Source: CS1-C013 sp964347265
GTDB taxonomy: Archaea; Aenigmatarchaeota; Aenigmatarchaeia; Aenigmatarchaeales; Aenigmatarchaeaceae
Reading direction: 5' to 3'
Assembly (NCBI GenBank): GCA_964347265.1
Contig: CAYFXV010000007.1
Location: 1 to 25,150, forward strand
DNA: 25,150 nt
The stretch's first letter is position 1. The number at the start of each line of letters is the position of its first letter. A program made the translations under genes and the position numbers. Below are positions 14,863-22,277 of the stretch, in pieces. The notes below the pieces were generated by a model, which was given only the letters and a program-made list of their open reading frames with translations, was not told the origin of the DNA and did not search any database.

Positions 14863-15582
14863 ATGATTATTGCTGCAATATCTGATTTAGATGCTTTAGG
14901 AATGGACTTAGAACCATTTTGGGATATGATAAAAAGAACAAAAAAACCAGATTTGTTCTTATTAGCAGGAGATATTTATGAGTATAGAAGCCCAGAAATA
15001 TATGGTTTAATATTAGATTTCTTAAAATTGAGAAAATGGAAATGCCCAATAGTTGCTGTTTTTGGTAACAGAGAATTTGATGAAGACATCAAAGAGATTA
15101 AGAAAATATGTAAAAAAAGAATAATTCTCCTTGATGACGAGAGTGTTGAATTAAAAATAAAAAATGAAAAAGTTGGAATTGTTGGAACAAGAGGTTCTTT
15201 AGATGTTCCAACTTGGTGGCAATGGAGAAATATTCCAGGCATAAAGAAAAAATACAAAAATAGACTGGAAAAAATTAAAGATTTATTAAATAAATTAAAA
15301 ATTGACACAAAGATTCTTTTGTCTCATTATTCCCCCACTTATAAAACTTTGAAAGGTGAAGATCCCAGTATTTATAATGTTCTAGGTTCGAAAAAATTTG
15401 AAAAAGTTATTAAAACAACAAAAACAACTTTTGCTATTCATGGACATGCTCATTATGGGATTCCTTTAGCTTTTGTTGATTCTATTCCTGTTTTTAATGT
15501 TTGTTTTACTGTAAATAGAAAAATTGTTGAAATCGATACAAAAAAATTACCTAAACATGGTCTGGCTAAGTTTACTAGGTAA
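14863..15582 (+). CDS. Calcineurin-like metallophosphoesterase with altered metal-site motifs
   Basis: A 239-residue protein with the order of motifs of the calcineurin-like phosphoesterase fold: ISDLD (residues 7-10 region), LAGDIYE (GD at 36-37), FGNRE (68-71), LLSHYSPT and IHGHAHYG. The last two are intact, including the GHxH metal ligands. Two positions differ from the consensus: motif I is DxD instead of DxH, and the GNH motif is GNR. These residues normally bind metal and help catalysis, so the enzyme may use different chemistry, or belong to a subfamily with these changes. Substrate is unknown. It lies 32 bases upstream of valS on the same strand, which has its own TATA box. Confidence 0.85.
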   Translation: MIIAAISDLDALGMDLEPFWDMIKRTKKPDLFLLAGDIYEYRSPEIYGLILDFLKLRKWKCPIVAVFGNREFDEDIKEIKKICKKRIILLDDESVELKIKNEKVGIVGTRGSLDVPTWWQWRNIPGIKKKYKNRLEKIKDLLNKLKIDTKILLSHYSPTYKTLKGEDPSIYNVLGSKKFEKVIKTTKTTFAIHGHAHYGIPLAFVDSIPVFNVCFTVNRKIVEIDTKKLPKHGLAKFTR

Positions 15583-15594
15583 ATTTATTTATTT
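15581..15594 (+). promoter_or_regulatory. TATA box of valS
   Basis: AAATTTATTTATTT, starting inside the stop codon of the phosphoesterase gene, is centred 27 bases before the ATG at 15615, again the leaderless spacing. Confidence 0.45.
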
Positions 15595-15614
15595 GTTCTC
15601 ACAAATGTTCTTTC

Positions 15615-18020
15615 ATGCAGACAAGATATAATCCTAAAGAAGTTGAACCTAAAATCCAGAAATTTTGGCAAGAAAATAACTTGTTTAAATTTAATAGAAC
15701 TAGCTCTAAACCTACTTTTTGTATTGATACCCCACCACCTTTCACTTCTGGAATTCCTCATATGGGCCATGTTTTGTGGTGGACCTGGAATGATGTTGTT
15801 GCAAGATATAAAAGAATGAGAGGTTTTAATGTTTTATTACCTATTGGGTGGGATTGTCATGGCTTACCAACAGAACTCAGAGTTGAAGAAAAATATAAAA
15901 TTAAAAAAACATTTAAAGAGAGATTCTTAGAATTGTGTAAAGATTGGACAAAAGATAATATAGAAAAGATGAAGTCCAAAATGATTGAGATGGGTGTTTC
16001 TGCTGATTGGGGTTATGAGTATTCAACTGACAGTGAAGAATATTTAGCATTTGTTCAAAAAACTCTTTTAAATTTGTATTTCAAAAAATTGTTAAAAAGA
16101 GTAGAGCATCCTGTTATGTGGTGTACTAAATGTGAAACAACATTAGCAAAAGCAGAAGTAGGATATAGAGAAAAAGAAGGAGTTCTTTATGATATTAAAA
16201 TTCCAGTTGATAAAAATTACATAATAATATCAACAACAAGACCAGAATTCCTTCCTGCTTGTGTTGCTATATTTGTCCATCCAGAAGATAAAAGATATAA
16301 AAAATTTGTTAATAAGAAAGCTAAACTTCCCATATATAATAGAGAAGTGCCAATTCTAACAAATAAAGAGGTTGATATGGAGTTTGGAACAGGGGCTGCT
16401 TATACTTGTACTTATGGAGATGAGGAAGATATTAGATGGCAAAAGAGATTCAATTTGCCTCATATAAATATCATAACAGAAGATGGGAAATTAAATGAAA
16501 ATGCAGGAAAATTTAAAGGTTTGACTTTAGAAGATGCAAGAAATAAAATAATTGAAGAATTAGGAATGATGGGATTAGTAGAAAAAGAAAAGAAATTCAA
16601 ACATAATGTTTTATGTCATACAGAAAGAGGAGGATGTTTGAATCCAATAGAGTTCTTAATTAAAAAACAATGGGCAATAGAAGCTGTAAAATTTTCTGAT
16701 CATATCTTAGAAGAATCAAAAAAGATAGAATGGTATCCAAAATATATGGAAAAAAGATTAATAAACTGGGTAGGATCAATGGATTGGGACTGGATAATAT
16801 CCAGACAAAGAGTTTTCGGAACACCAATACCATTCTGGTATTGTGAAGATTGTGGAAAAATATTTTATCCAAACGAAGAAGATTTACCAGTTAATCCTGC
16901 TATTGAAAAATACTTTCCAAGAGAAAAATGTGAATGTGGAGGAAAATTAATAGGAGAAACTGATATTTGTGATGGTTGGGTAGACTCTTCTATAACACCT
17001 TTAATAATTTCTGGTTATTGGAAAAATGATGAAGAACTTTTCAAAAAATTATATCCAAATGACTTAAGACAGCAAGGCCATGATATTATCAGAACTTGGG
17101 CCTATTACACAATTTTAAGATGCTTTTTAGAAACAAAAGAAAAACCTTGGAAAAAAATATTAATAAATGGTATGATTCGAGGGCCAGATGGAAGGGAAAT
17201 GCATAGAAGCTTGGGAAACCTTGTTATGCCTGATGATGTTTTATCTAAGCATGGAGCAGACACTATAAGAGCTGGAATGATAATGATGGGAGCCTATGGG
17301 AACGATGTTCCATTCTCTTGGAAAGATATGGATTTCACTTTTAGATTTTTAACAAAATATTGGAACATTTTCAGATTTTCAATTCCTCACTTTGAAAAAC
17401 CAGAAAAGGCAGGATTAACTTTGATTGATTCTTGGATGATGTCAAAGCTACAAAAATTAATAAAGAAAGTTACAGATGATTTGGATAATTTCCAATTTAC
17501 TTCTGCTTTTGAAGCATTGCATAATTTTGTCTGGCATATTTTAGCTGACAATTATTTAGAAATGATAAAACATCGATTGTATGAAGATAAATTAAAAGAA
17601 TCTGCTCTTTGCACACTTTATAATATTCTCATTTCAATAAACAAGATGTTAGCTCCAATAATGCCTCATATAACAGAAGAAGCTTGGCAAATATTTTTTA
17701 GAAAGTTTGAAAAAGAAATTTCAGTTCATACTTCTTCATGGCCAAAATTCAATGAAGATTTAATTAATAAAGAAAACGAAGAAATAGGTGATATAGCAGT
17801 AGCAATAACATCATTTGTAAGACAATACAAAAGTAAAAGAGGTATACCTCTTAATTCTCCTCTTGAAAAACTAATAATAGAATGTGATATGAAAATACAA
17901 AAAACATTAGAAGATGTTTTTGATGATATCCAAGGAACAGTTAAAGTAAATAATATAGAGTTTGGAAAAGCAGATTCTGTTTTAGAGAATTATAATATAA
18001 AATTAAGTGTTAAATTATAA
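15615..18020 (+). CDS. valS: Valyl-tRNA synthetase
   Basis: An 801-residue class I synthetase that charges tRNA-Val. It starts YNPKEVEPKIQKFW as in archaeal ValRS. The HIGH motif is HMGH at 49-52, followed by GWDCHGLPTE, where the Thr is ValRS-like. The editing domain has STTRPEFLPACVA and MEFGTGAAYTCTYGD. Zinc-binding pairs are WCTKC and CEDCG/CECGG. QGHDIIRTWAYYTILRCF and IPHFEKPEKAGL follow the archaeal ValRS pattern. The KMSKS loop is unusual: at 528-532 it reads EMHRS (before LGN). The C-terminus lacks the long coiled-coil of bacterial ValRS, as in archaea. IleRS was considered and excluded by the editing-domain motifs. The aRF1 gene follows directly. Confidence 0.93.
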   Translation: MQTRYNPKEVEPKIQKFWQENNLFKFNRTSSKPTFCIDTPPPFTSGIPHMGHVLWWTWNDVVARYKRMRGFNVLLPIGWDCHGLPTELRVEEKYKIKKTFKERFLELCKDWTKDNIEKMKSKMIEMGVSADWGYEYSTDSEEYLAFVQKTLLNLYFKKLLKRVEHPVMWCTKCETTLAKAEVGYREKEGVLYDIKIPVDKNYIIISTTRPEFLPACVAIFVHPEDKRYKKFVNKKAKLPIYNREVPILTNKEVDMEFGTGAAYTCTYGDEEDIRWQKRFNLPHINIITEDGKLNENAGKFKGLTLEDARNKIIEELGMMGLVEKEKKFKHNVLCHTERGGCLNPIEFLIKKQWAIEAVKFSDHILEESKKIEWYPKYMEKRLINWVGSMDWDWIISRQRVFGTPIPFWYCEDCGKIFYPNEEDLPVNPAIEKYFPREKCECGGKLIGETDICDGWVDSSITPLIISGYWKNDEELFKKLYPNDLRQQGHDIIRTWAYYTILRCFLETKEKPWKKILINGMIRGPDGREMHRSLGNLVMPDDVLSKHGADTIRAGMIMMGAYGNDVPFSWKDMDFTFRFLTKYWNIFRFSIPHFEKPEKAGLTLIDSWMMSKLQKLIKKVTDDLDNFQFTSAFEALHNFVWHILADNYLEMIKHRLYEDKLKESALCTLYNILISINKMLAPIMPHITEEAWQIFFRKFEKEISVHTSSWPKFNEDLINKENEEIGDIAVAITSFVRQYKSKRGIPLNSPLEKLIIECDMKIQKTLEDVFDDIQGTVKVNNIEFGKADSVLENYNIKLSVKL

Positions 18021-18029
18021 GTGACTATT

Positions 18030-19109
18030 ATGGTAGAAGAGGCAATCTATAAGTTAAGGAAAATTTTGAAAGAATTAGCAGAAATTAAAGGAAGACATAC
18101 AGAATTGGTTAGTGTTTACATTCCTAAAGCTTATAATCTTCAAGAAATGGTTAATATGCTTAAACAAGAATACACTTTGACGGAGAATGTTAAAAATAAG
18201 ATTGTTAGAAATAATGTTTTGGGAGCTATAGATAAAATACTACAAGAATTAAAGTTTTTTAAAAAAACTCCTGAAAACGGTCTTGTTATTTTTGCAGGAA
18301 ATGTTTCTGAGACTGAAGGAGAATCTGATATAAGAGTTTGGCTTATCCATCCACCTGAGCCATTAGCAGTTAAAAAATACTGGTGCGACAAGAAATTTGA
18401 ATTAGAACCTTTAGAAGACATGGTTGCTGAAAAAGAACTATATGGACTTATTGTTATGGATAATAGAGAAGTTACAATAGCTTTGTTAAAAGGAAAGAAG
18501 ATTGAAATTCTAAGAGAAAAAAAATCAATAGTTCCTGGCAAAACAATTAAAGGCGGGCAGTCACAAATGAGATATCAAAGAATAAGAACAGGTTTAATAA
18601 ATGATTGGTATAAAAGCATTGCAGAAAATGTTAAAGAATTATTTTCTAAATTTGATTTAAAAGGTATAATAATTGGAGGACCAGGACCCGCTAAGAATGA
18701 TTTTTTTGAAAGAGATTATCTGGAAACTAATTTAAAAAAACAAGTTATAGGTGTTAAAAATACAGGATATACTGATGAGCAAGGCTTAGAGGAAATAGTT
18801 CAAAGATCTCAAGATATTCTTGCAGAAGCAGCTATTGCTAAAGAAAAAGCATTATTACAAAAATTCTTTGAGGAACTAAGGAAAGAAAGCGGTCTTGTTA
18901 CTTATGGAAAAGAAAAGATTATGAAATCACTAGAAATGGGAGCTATTGAAATCATTTTAGTTTCAGAAGGTTTGGAAACAGAAGCTCTTGCAGAAAAAGC
19001 AAAAGCGTATAATACAAAGGTTGAAATTATATCAAGAGATACAAGAGAAGGTGAGCAATTATACCAACTTGGGGGCATAGCTGCCATATTAAGATGGAAA
19101 ATATATTAG
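18030..19109 (+). CDS. prf1: Peptide chain release factor aRF1
   Basis: aRF1 reads all three stop codons and triggers peptide release. GGQ (residues 175-177, in IKGGQSQMRYQRIR) is intact, as is the YxCxxxF stop-reading motif (YWCDKKF, 117-123). The NIKS motif reads NVKN at 53-56, in LTENVKNKIVRNNVLGAI. The C-terminal domain has GGPGPAKNDFFERDYL and ILVSEGLETEALAEKA, as in archaea. An in-frame GTG at 18021 directly abuts the valS stop; I chose the ATG at 18030, which follows an AGTGA box. Length (359) is slightly short of the usual ~400-415, as the mini-domain region is compact. It ends with TAG and overlaps the convergent gene by four bases. Confidence 0.94.
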   Translation: MVEEAIYKLRKILKELAEIKGRHTELVSVYIPKAYNLQEMVNMLKQEYTLTENVKNKIVRNNVLGAIDKILQELKFFKKTPENGLVIFAGNVSETEGESDIRVWLIHPPEPLAVKKYWCDKKFELEPLEDMVAEKELYGLIVMDNREVTIALLKGKKIEILREKKSIVPGKTIKGGQSQMRYQRIRTGLINDWYKSIAENVKELFSKFDLKGIIIGGPGPAKNDFFERDYLETNLKKQVIGVKNTGYTDEQGLEEIVQRSQDILAEAAIAKEKALLQKFFEELRKESGLVTYGKEKIMKSLEMGAIEIILVSEGLETEALAEKAKAYNTKVEIISRDTREGEQLYQLGGIAAILRWKIY

Positions 19110-19606
19110 TAAATTCTTAACAATAAGTTTATTTGATTTTCATCCATACTTTTTCTACTCATTTCAACAATACTACCACTTTGTCCTCTTACTTCTACAC
19201 CTATTTGCTCGAATTGGAATTTTATTTTTGTAGAGTTCCATTTTAAGCTAAATATGTTTTCTCTACCAGAGAAGACACATTTTTGCCATATGTTCTTTTC
19301 TGGATTTATCAAAACCCAAGGTGTTTCATCACAAACTTTTACACGACTCACTATTTGATACATTATTTCATCATTCGTTCCTTTAATTTCTCCTCTATCA
19401 GCAGAAAATATACATTTATTAGATAAAGCTGTTCTTGATGTTTCAATTATTTTATCATTACATTCTTCAAATTCATGCTTAACTGCATTAATTTCATTCA
19501 TTTCAAAAAAACCCATTGTATTCATAACAGTCCAAGATACAATAACAGCAGTTATCAATACAATAATAATTACTATTAGCATTAGAGTTATAGCAGTGCC
19601 TCTCAT
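19106..19606 (-). CDS. Pilin-like membrane protein with class III signal peptide
   Basis: A 166-residue protein starting MRG-TAITLMLIVIIIVLITAV: a short basic leader ending in RG followed by a hydrophobic helix to about residue 27, the prepilin pattern. The ectodomain of ~135 residues has four cysteines (in EECND, NKCIF, KVCDE and QKCVF), which suggests two disulfides on the cell surface. It shows no clear sequence similarity to the two paralogous pilin-like ectodomains at 1811 and 3174. The gene follows the NYN-domain gene after 24 bases on the same strand and may share its promoter. I do not recognise a family; a pilin or pseudopilin role is inferred. Confidence 0.7.
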   Translation of the reverse strand: MRGTAITLMLIVIIIVLITAVIVSWTVMNTMGFFEMNEINAVKHEFEECNDKIIETSRTALSNKCIFSADRGEIKGTNDEIMYQIVSRVKVCDETPWVLINPEKNIWQKCVFSGRENIFSLKWNSTKIKFQFEQIGVEVRGQSGSIVEMSRKSMDENQINLLLRIY

Positions 19607-19630
19607 AATAATAATATTTCTTGTTATAAA

Positions 19631-20110
19631 TTATAACAATTCAACAAAATCTGAGGCATGTTTTAAAGAAACAGCTAACCCAGATTCAACAGTAATTAAA
19701 ACAGTCATTTTACCTTTTGCCTTTGCTTTTTGAATTAGTGGCAAGAAATCTGCATCCCTTGATGCTAAGGCTATAACTTCAATGTCTGGATCATATATTG
19801 CTTCCATTGCATGAACTGTTATTGAAACATCAACATCTGTTTTCTGTTCAGGATCTCCCAAAGCTATTATAGTTTCAAATCCTTCATTAGCAACAGCCTC
19901 TATTAATTTTTCTGATGCAAACTGATTTAAAAAAACCTTTCCAACTAAAATTCTTCCATATTTTTCCACCCTTTTTCTTAAGTCTTTTAAGTCTAGGTTA
20001 AATTCTTTTCTAATCATATTTGGCCCATCTACAAAAAAGGCTAGTTTTGGCTTTTCTCCAAACCTTTTTCTTATTTTCCCTAGACTACTTTTAACACTAC
20101 CTAAGACCAT
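19631..20110 (-). CDS. NYN-domain (PIN-like) protein, LabA/DUF88 type
   Basis: A 159-residue protein of the NYN/PIN-like nuclease fold, matching the archaeal group annotated as TIGR00288. Acidic motifs: FFVDGPN with D28 and N31, TDVDVSITVHAM with D92 and D94, and ASRDADFLPLI with D119 and D121. These are the expected metal-binding residues, so an RNase activity on RNA or tRNA is likely from family knowledge, but the substrate is not known. Residues 1-21 are basic. A TATA box at 20139-20150 (minus-strand GTTTTAAATAAG) and a 21-bp palindrome lie upstream, so the gene may be regulated. Confidence 0.85.
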   Translation of the reverse strand: MVLGSVKSSLGKIRKRFGEKPKLAFFVDGPNMIRKEFNLDLKDLRKRVEKYGRILVGKVFLNQFASEKLIEAVANEGFETIIALGDPEQKTDVDVSITVHAMEAIYDPDIEVIALASRDADFLPLIQKAKAKGKMTVLITVESGLAVSLKHASDFVELL

Positions 20111-20138
20111 GTCCTCACTCTTTATACTTGGTAGTATT

Positions 20139-20150
20139 CTTATTTAAAAC
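20139..20150 (-). promoter_or_regulatory. TATA box of the NYN-domain gene
   Basis: On the minus strand this reads GTTTTAAATAAG, centred about 34 bases before the ATG at 20110, leaving a leader of roughly eight bases. Confidence 0.45.
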
Positions 20151-20156
20151 TAAAAT

Positions 20157-20177
20157 GAATATAACACTGTTATATTC
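20157..20177. promoter_or_regulatory. 21-bp perfect palindrome, candidate operator
   Basis: The arms GAATATAACA and TGTTATATTC are perfectly complementary around a single central C. The palindrome is upstream of the NYN-gene TATA box (20139-20150). It also lies just downstream of a second strong TATA-like stretch (minus-strand TTTAAATATATAAA, about 20178-20192), whose transcription start would fall inside it. This is the geometry of an archaeal operator. A hairpin terminator for the operon at 20202-22228 is less likely because the loop would be too small and the stem is AT-rich. Confidence 0.5.
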
Positions 20178-20201
20178 TTTATATATTTAAATTTTAAAGA
20201 A

Positions 20202-20426
20202 TTATTGTGTTTTTTCTGTTTTTTCAATAGGTTCTGGTTTTGATTTATAAGTAATTTCTGGTTTATGAGTAGGCTTTCCACCTTTTATTAATAATTCCAA
20301 GTCCTTTCTTAGTTTAATCAAACTCCTAATTTCAAACATGCTTATTACAATATAGATTAACATTATAATATTCAAAATAACTAAAAATTCTAAAACAGGA
20401 AACTCTACACCAAACACAATAACCAT
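20202..20426 (-). CDS. Small single-pass membrane protein
   Basis: A 74-residue protein with one transmembrane helix (about 8-30, FPVLEFLVILNIIMLIYIVI) and a cytoplasmic tail rich in Lys, Glu and Pro (KPEITYKSKPEPIEKTEKTQ). I do not recognise a family. It starts on the base next to the stop codon of the TSP1-like surface protein, so the two are very probably cotranslated and may work together at the membrane. It closes the operon that begins with TatD. Confidence 0.65.
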   Translation of the reverse strand: MVIVFGVEFPVLEFLVILNIIMLIYIVISMFEIRSLIKLRKDLELLIKGGKPTHKPEITYKSKPEPIEKTEKTQ

Positions 20427-21458
20427 TTAACTCACTTTCTTAAACTTCTCTTTAAATATTAAGATTGAAAATATTAAAATTATTATTACAACAGCAACCA
20501 AAATCGGCAAACTATAATCAATTGTAGGCATTCCTTTAATTTCAAAAACTCTCTCATCCTCATCTAATAATATTGATCCAGAAAGTGCTTTTGCTTTCAC
20601 TTTATAGTTTCCAGGTTTTGTAAATGTTAGATTAACTTTATAATCTATTTTTCCATCTAAATAATCTAAATAAACAGTTTGAAAATCATCTTTAACTATT
20701 TGTAGTTCTGTTGATGAGGTATTATCAAAATTCTTTAAATGAATTTCATAGGATTGATTTTCTTTTGGAATTACATACAAGAACAAAGGCTTATAGTACA
20801 AATAAATTGTTTTATTACCTGTTGCATAAGGTGTTAGAGCTACTAGATTGTAACTGCCTTCAGTTTCTGGAGCATGAACTTCAAAGGATAATATTTTTGA
20901 TTCACCTGCTTCTAGAACAACATTTTGTTTTACCTTTAATAATTCTATAGTTGTATCAAGAGAGATTGTGCTACTAATCGTAACATTTACTGTAAATGGT
21001 TCACCAGCCTCTATTTCATCTATAGTTGATAATTCTAATTGAATATAAGGAGATTCTTTTAATTCTGGTTCAGGTGGTATTTCTGGTTCAGGTTCTTCTG
21101 ACGTGGTTACATCTCCTGGAGTTATATCACCGCCTATGGTTGGTCCGCCAGGACTACCGGGACCTCCAGGACCACCAGGAGAACTAACTGTACAAGATCT
21201 AGATTCAAAAGGATCAGGTGCATCATAAGTTGTACCACAATCATTTAAGTCTGTACAAGTTCTTGTTTGAGTTCCACCAACACATTCAGACCAATCTGTA
21301 CAGTCCCAATTCTCGATACAGGCTTCCTCTCCATATTCAATTGTTATTTCTACAACTGCAGAAGATAAATTAGAAAGACAAATTAAAAAAATAATTATAA
21401 ATAAAAAAAGGTAGGGTTTCATAATGTTATTATATTGTTTTTCCCTTTTATATTTCAT
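20427..21458 (-). CDS. Membrane-anchored surface protein with TSP1-like domain and beta-sandwich repeats
   Basis: A 343-residue secreted protein. A signal peptide ends near residue 34 (IFLICLSNLSSA). Residues 47-89 hold six cysteines in a thrombospondin type 1-like motif: CIENWDCTDWSECVGG, TQTRTCTDLNDCGTT and later RSC. A Gly/Pro linker (GGPGGPGSPGGP, 96-106) follows, then an acidic Pro-rich stretch and two beta-sandwich domains (IEAGEPFTVNVTIS, then FTKPGNYKVKAKAL) like CARDB/Ig folds. A C-terminal helix at ~317-336 followed by KEKFKK anchors it. The ATG at 21458 overlaps the TatD stop (ATGA); the inner ATG at 21422 would give a neater signal peptide. TSP1-like domains of this type are common in DPANN surface proteins. 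Function in adhesion is inferred. Confidence 0.8.
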   Translation of the reverse strand: MKYKREKQYNNIMKPYLFLFIIIFLICLSNLSSAVVEITIEYGEEACIENWDCTDWSECVGGTQTRTCTDLNDCGTTYDAPDPFESRSCTVSSPGGPGGPGSPGGPTIGGDITPGDVTTSEEPEPEIPPEPELKESPYIQLELSTIDEIEAGEPFTVNVTISSTISLDTTIELLKVKQNVVLEAGESKILSFEVHAPETEGSYNLVALTPYATGNKTIYLYYKPLFLYVIPKENQSYEIHLKNFDNTSSTELQIVKDDFQTVYLDYLDGKIDYKVNLTFTKPGNYKVKAKALSGSILLDEDERVFEIKGMPTIDYSLPILVAVVIIILIFSILIFKEKFKKVS

Positions 21459-22228
21459 ATTGGTAGCTTAAAGAAATTTACAGCATTTTCTCCACATTTA
21501 TTCCAAATTTCTTCAAAACTAATCTTCTTAATATCAGCCATTTTTTCAGCAACAACTTTAATAGAAGTAGGATCATTTCTTGTTTCTACTCTTTCTATAA
21601 GTTTTTTAGGAGCTAACCAAGGAGCATCAGTTTCTAACATTAATCTATCCAAAGGACAGTCTCTCACAACCTTCCTATAACTTTTACTTCTCAAAATTAT
21701 TGTGTTCATAGATATGTAATATTCATTTTCTAAAACTCTTTTTAGAAATTTATGTCCTCCCCACATATGCAGCATAACCTGTTTTGCATCTTCGTGTTCA
21801 AGAATCTTTATTGTATCCTCAAATGCATCTCTACAATGAATTATTAAAGGCTTGTTTAATTCTTTTGCAACTTCTATTAATTGAATAAATAATTGTTTTT
21901 GTTTTTCTCTCCATTCAACTTCTTTTGTATACCAATAGTCTAAACCGGTTTCACCAATAGCTGCTATTTTTTCTTTGTTTTCAGTTATTAATTCTAAAAA
22001 ATTATCTTTAGCTTTTTCAGATATCTCTTTTATATATTCTGGATGAATTCCACAAGAAGCAAAAACAAAGTTTTTATGATTTTCAACCATTCTCATTGTT
22101 AGTTCAAAATCTTTTGGATGTGCACAAGAAGTTATAACAGCCTTTAATTCTTTTTTACACTTTTCTATTACTTCATCCCTATCTTTATCATAATCTTCTT
22201 GTTCTAAATGACAGTGAACGTCAATCAT
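21455..22228 (-). CDS. tatD: TatD family metal-dependent nuclease
   Basis: A 257-residue TIM-barrel protein of the TatD family, metal-dependent deoxyribonucleases linked to DNA repair and clearance. Motifs: DVHCHL with H5 and H7 at the start, SCGIHPEYI, IGETGLDYWY with the metal-bridging Glu, LIIHCRDAFEDT, VMLHMWGG and LMLETDAPWLAP with the catalytic Asp. All metal ligands are present. Length is normal. It starts the minus-strand operon with the TSP1-like protein and a small membrane protein. Its promoter appears to be shared with the divergent gene at 22278. Confidence 0.93.
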   Translation of the reverse strand: MIDVHCHLEQEDYDKDRDEVIEKCKKELKAVITSCAHPKDFELTMRMVENHKNFVFASCGIHPEYIKEISEKAKDNFLELITENKEKIAAIGETGLDYWYTKEVEWREKQKQLFIQLIEVAKELNKPLIIHCRDAFEDTIKILEHEDAKQVMLHMWGGHKFLKRVLENEYYISMNTIILRSKSYRKVVRDCPLDRLMLETDAPWLAPKKLIERVETRNDPTSIKVVAEKMADIKKISFEEIWNKCGENAVNFFKLPI

Positions 22229-22247
22229 AAAGAATTATATTAGAAAT

Positions 22248-22258
22248 GATAATATAAG
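22248..22258. promoter_or_regulatory. Shared bidirectional TATA box between TatD and the beta-helix gene
   Basis: GATAATATAAG lies with its centre at 22253, exactly midway between the first bases of the two divergent start codons (22228 and 22278), 25 bases from each. Read on either strand it is an AT-rich box at the correct distance for a leaderless transcript. Confidence 0.5.
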
Positions 22259-22277
22259 AAATTAACTAATTAATATT

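Noticed and set aside
15615..18020. Isoleucyl-tRNA synthetase, suggested by GWDCHGLP
   Set aside because: The Thr after GLP, the editing-domain motifs and the QGHDIIRTWAYYT block are ValRS-type.
10983..19109. Reassignment of TAG as a sense codon (for example pyrrolysine), considered because of the altered NIKS motif
   Set aside because: TAG ends three genes at places where the proteins are complete and neighbours begin, including aRF1; no in-frame TAG occurs inside a conserved gene of the window.
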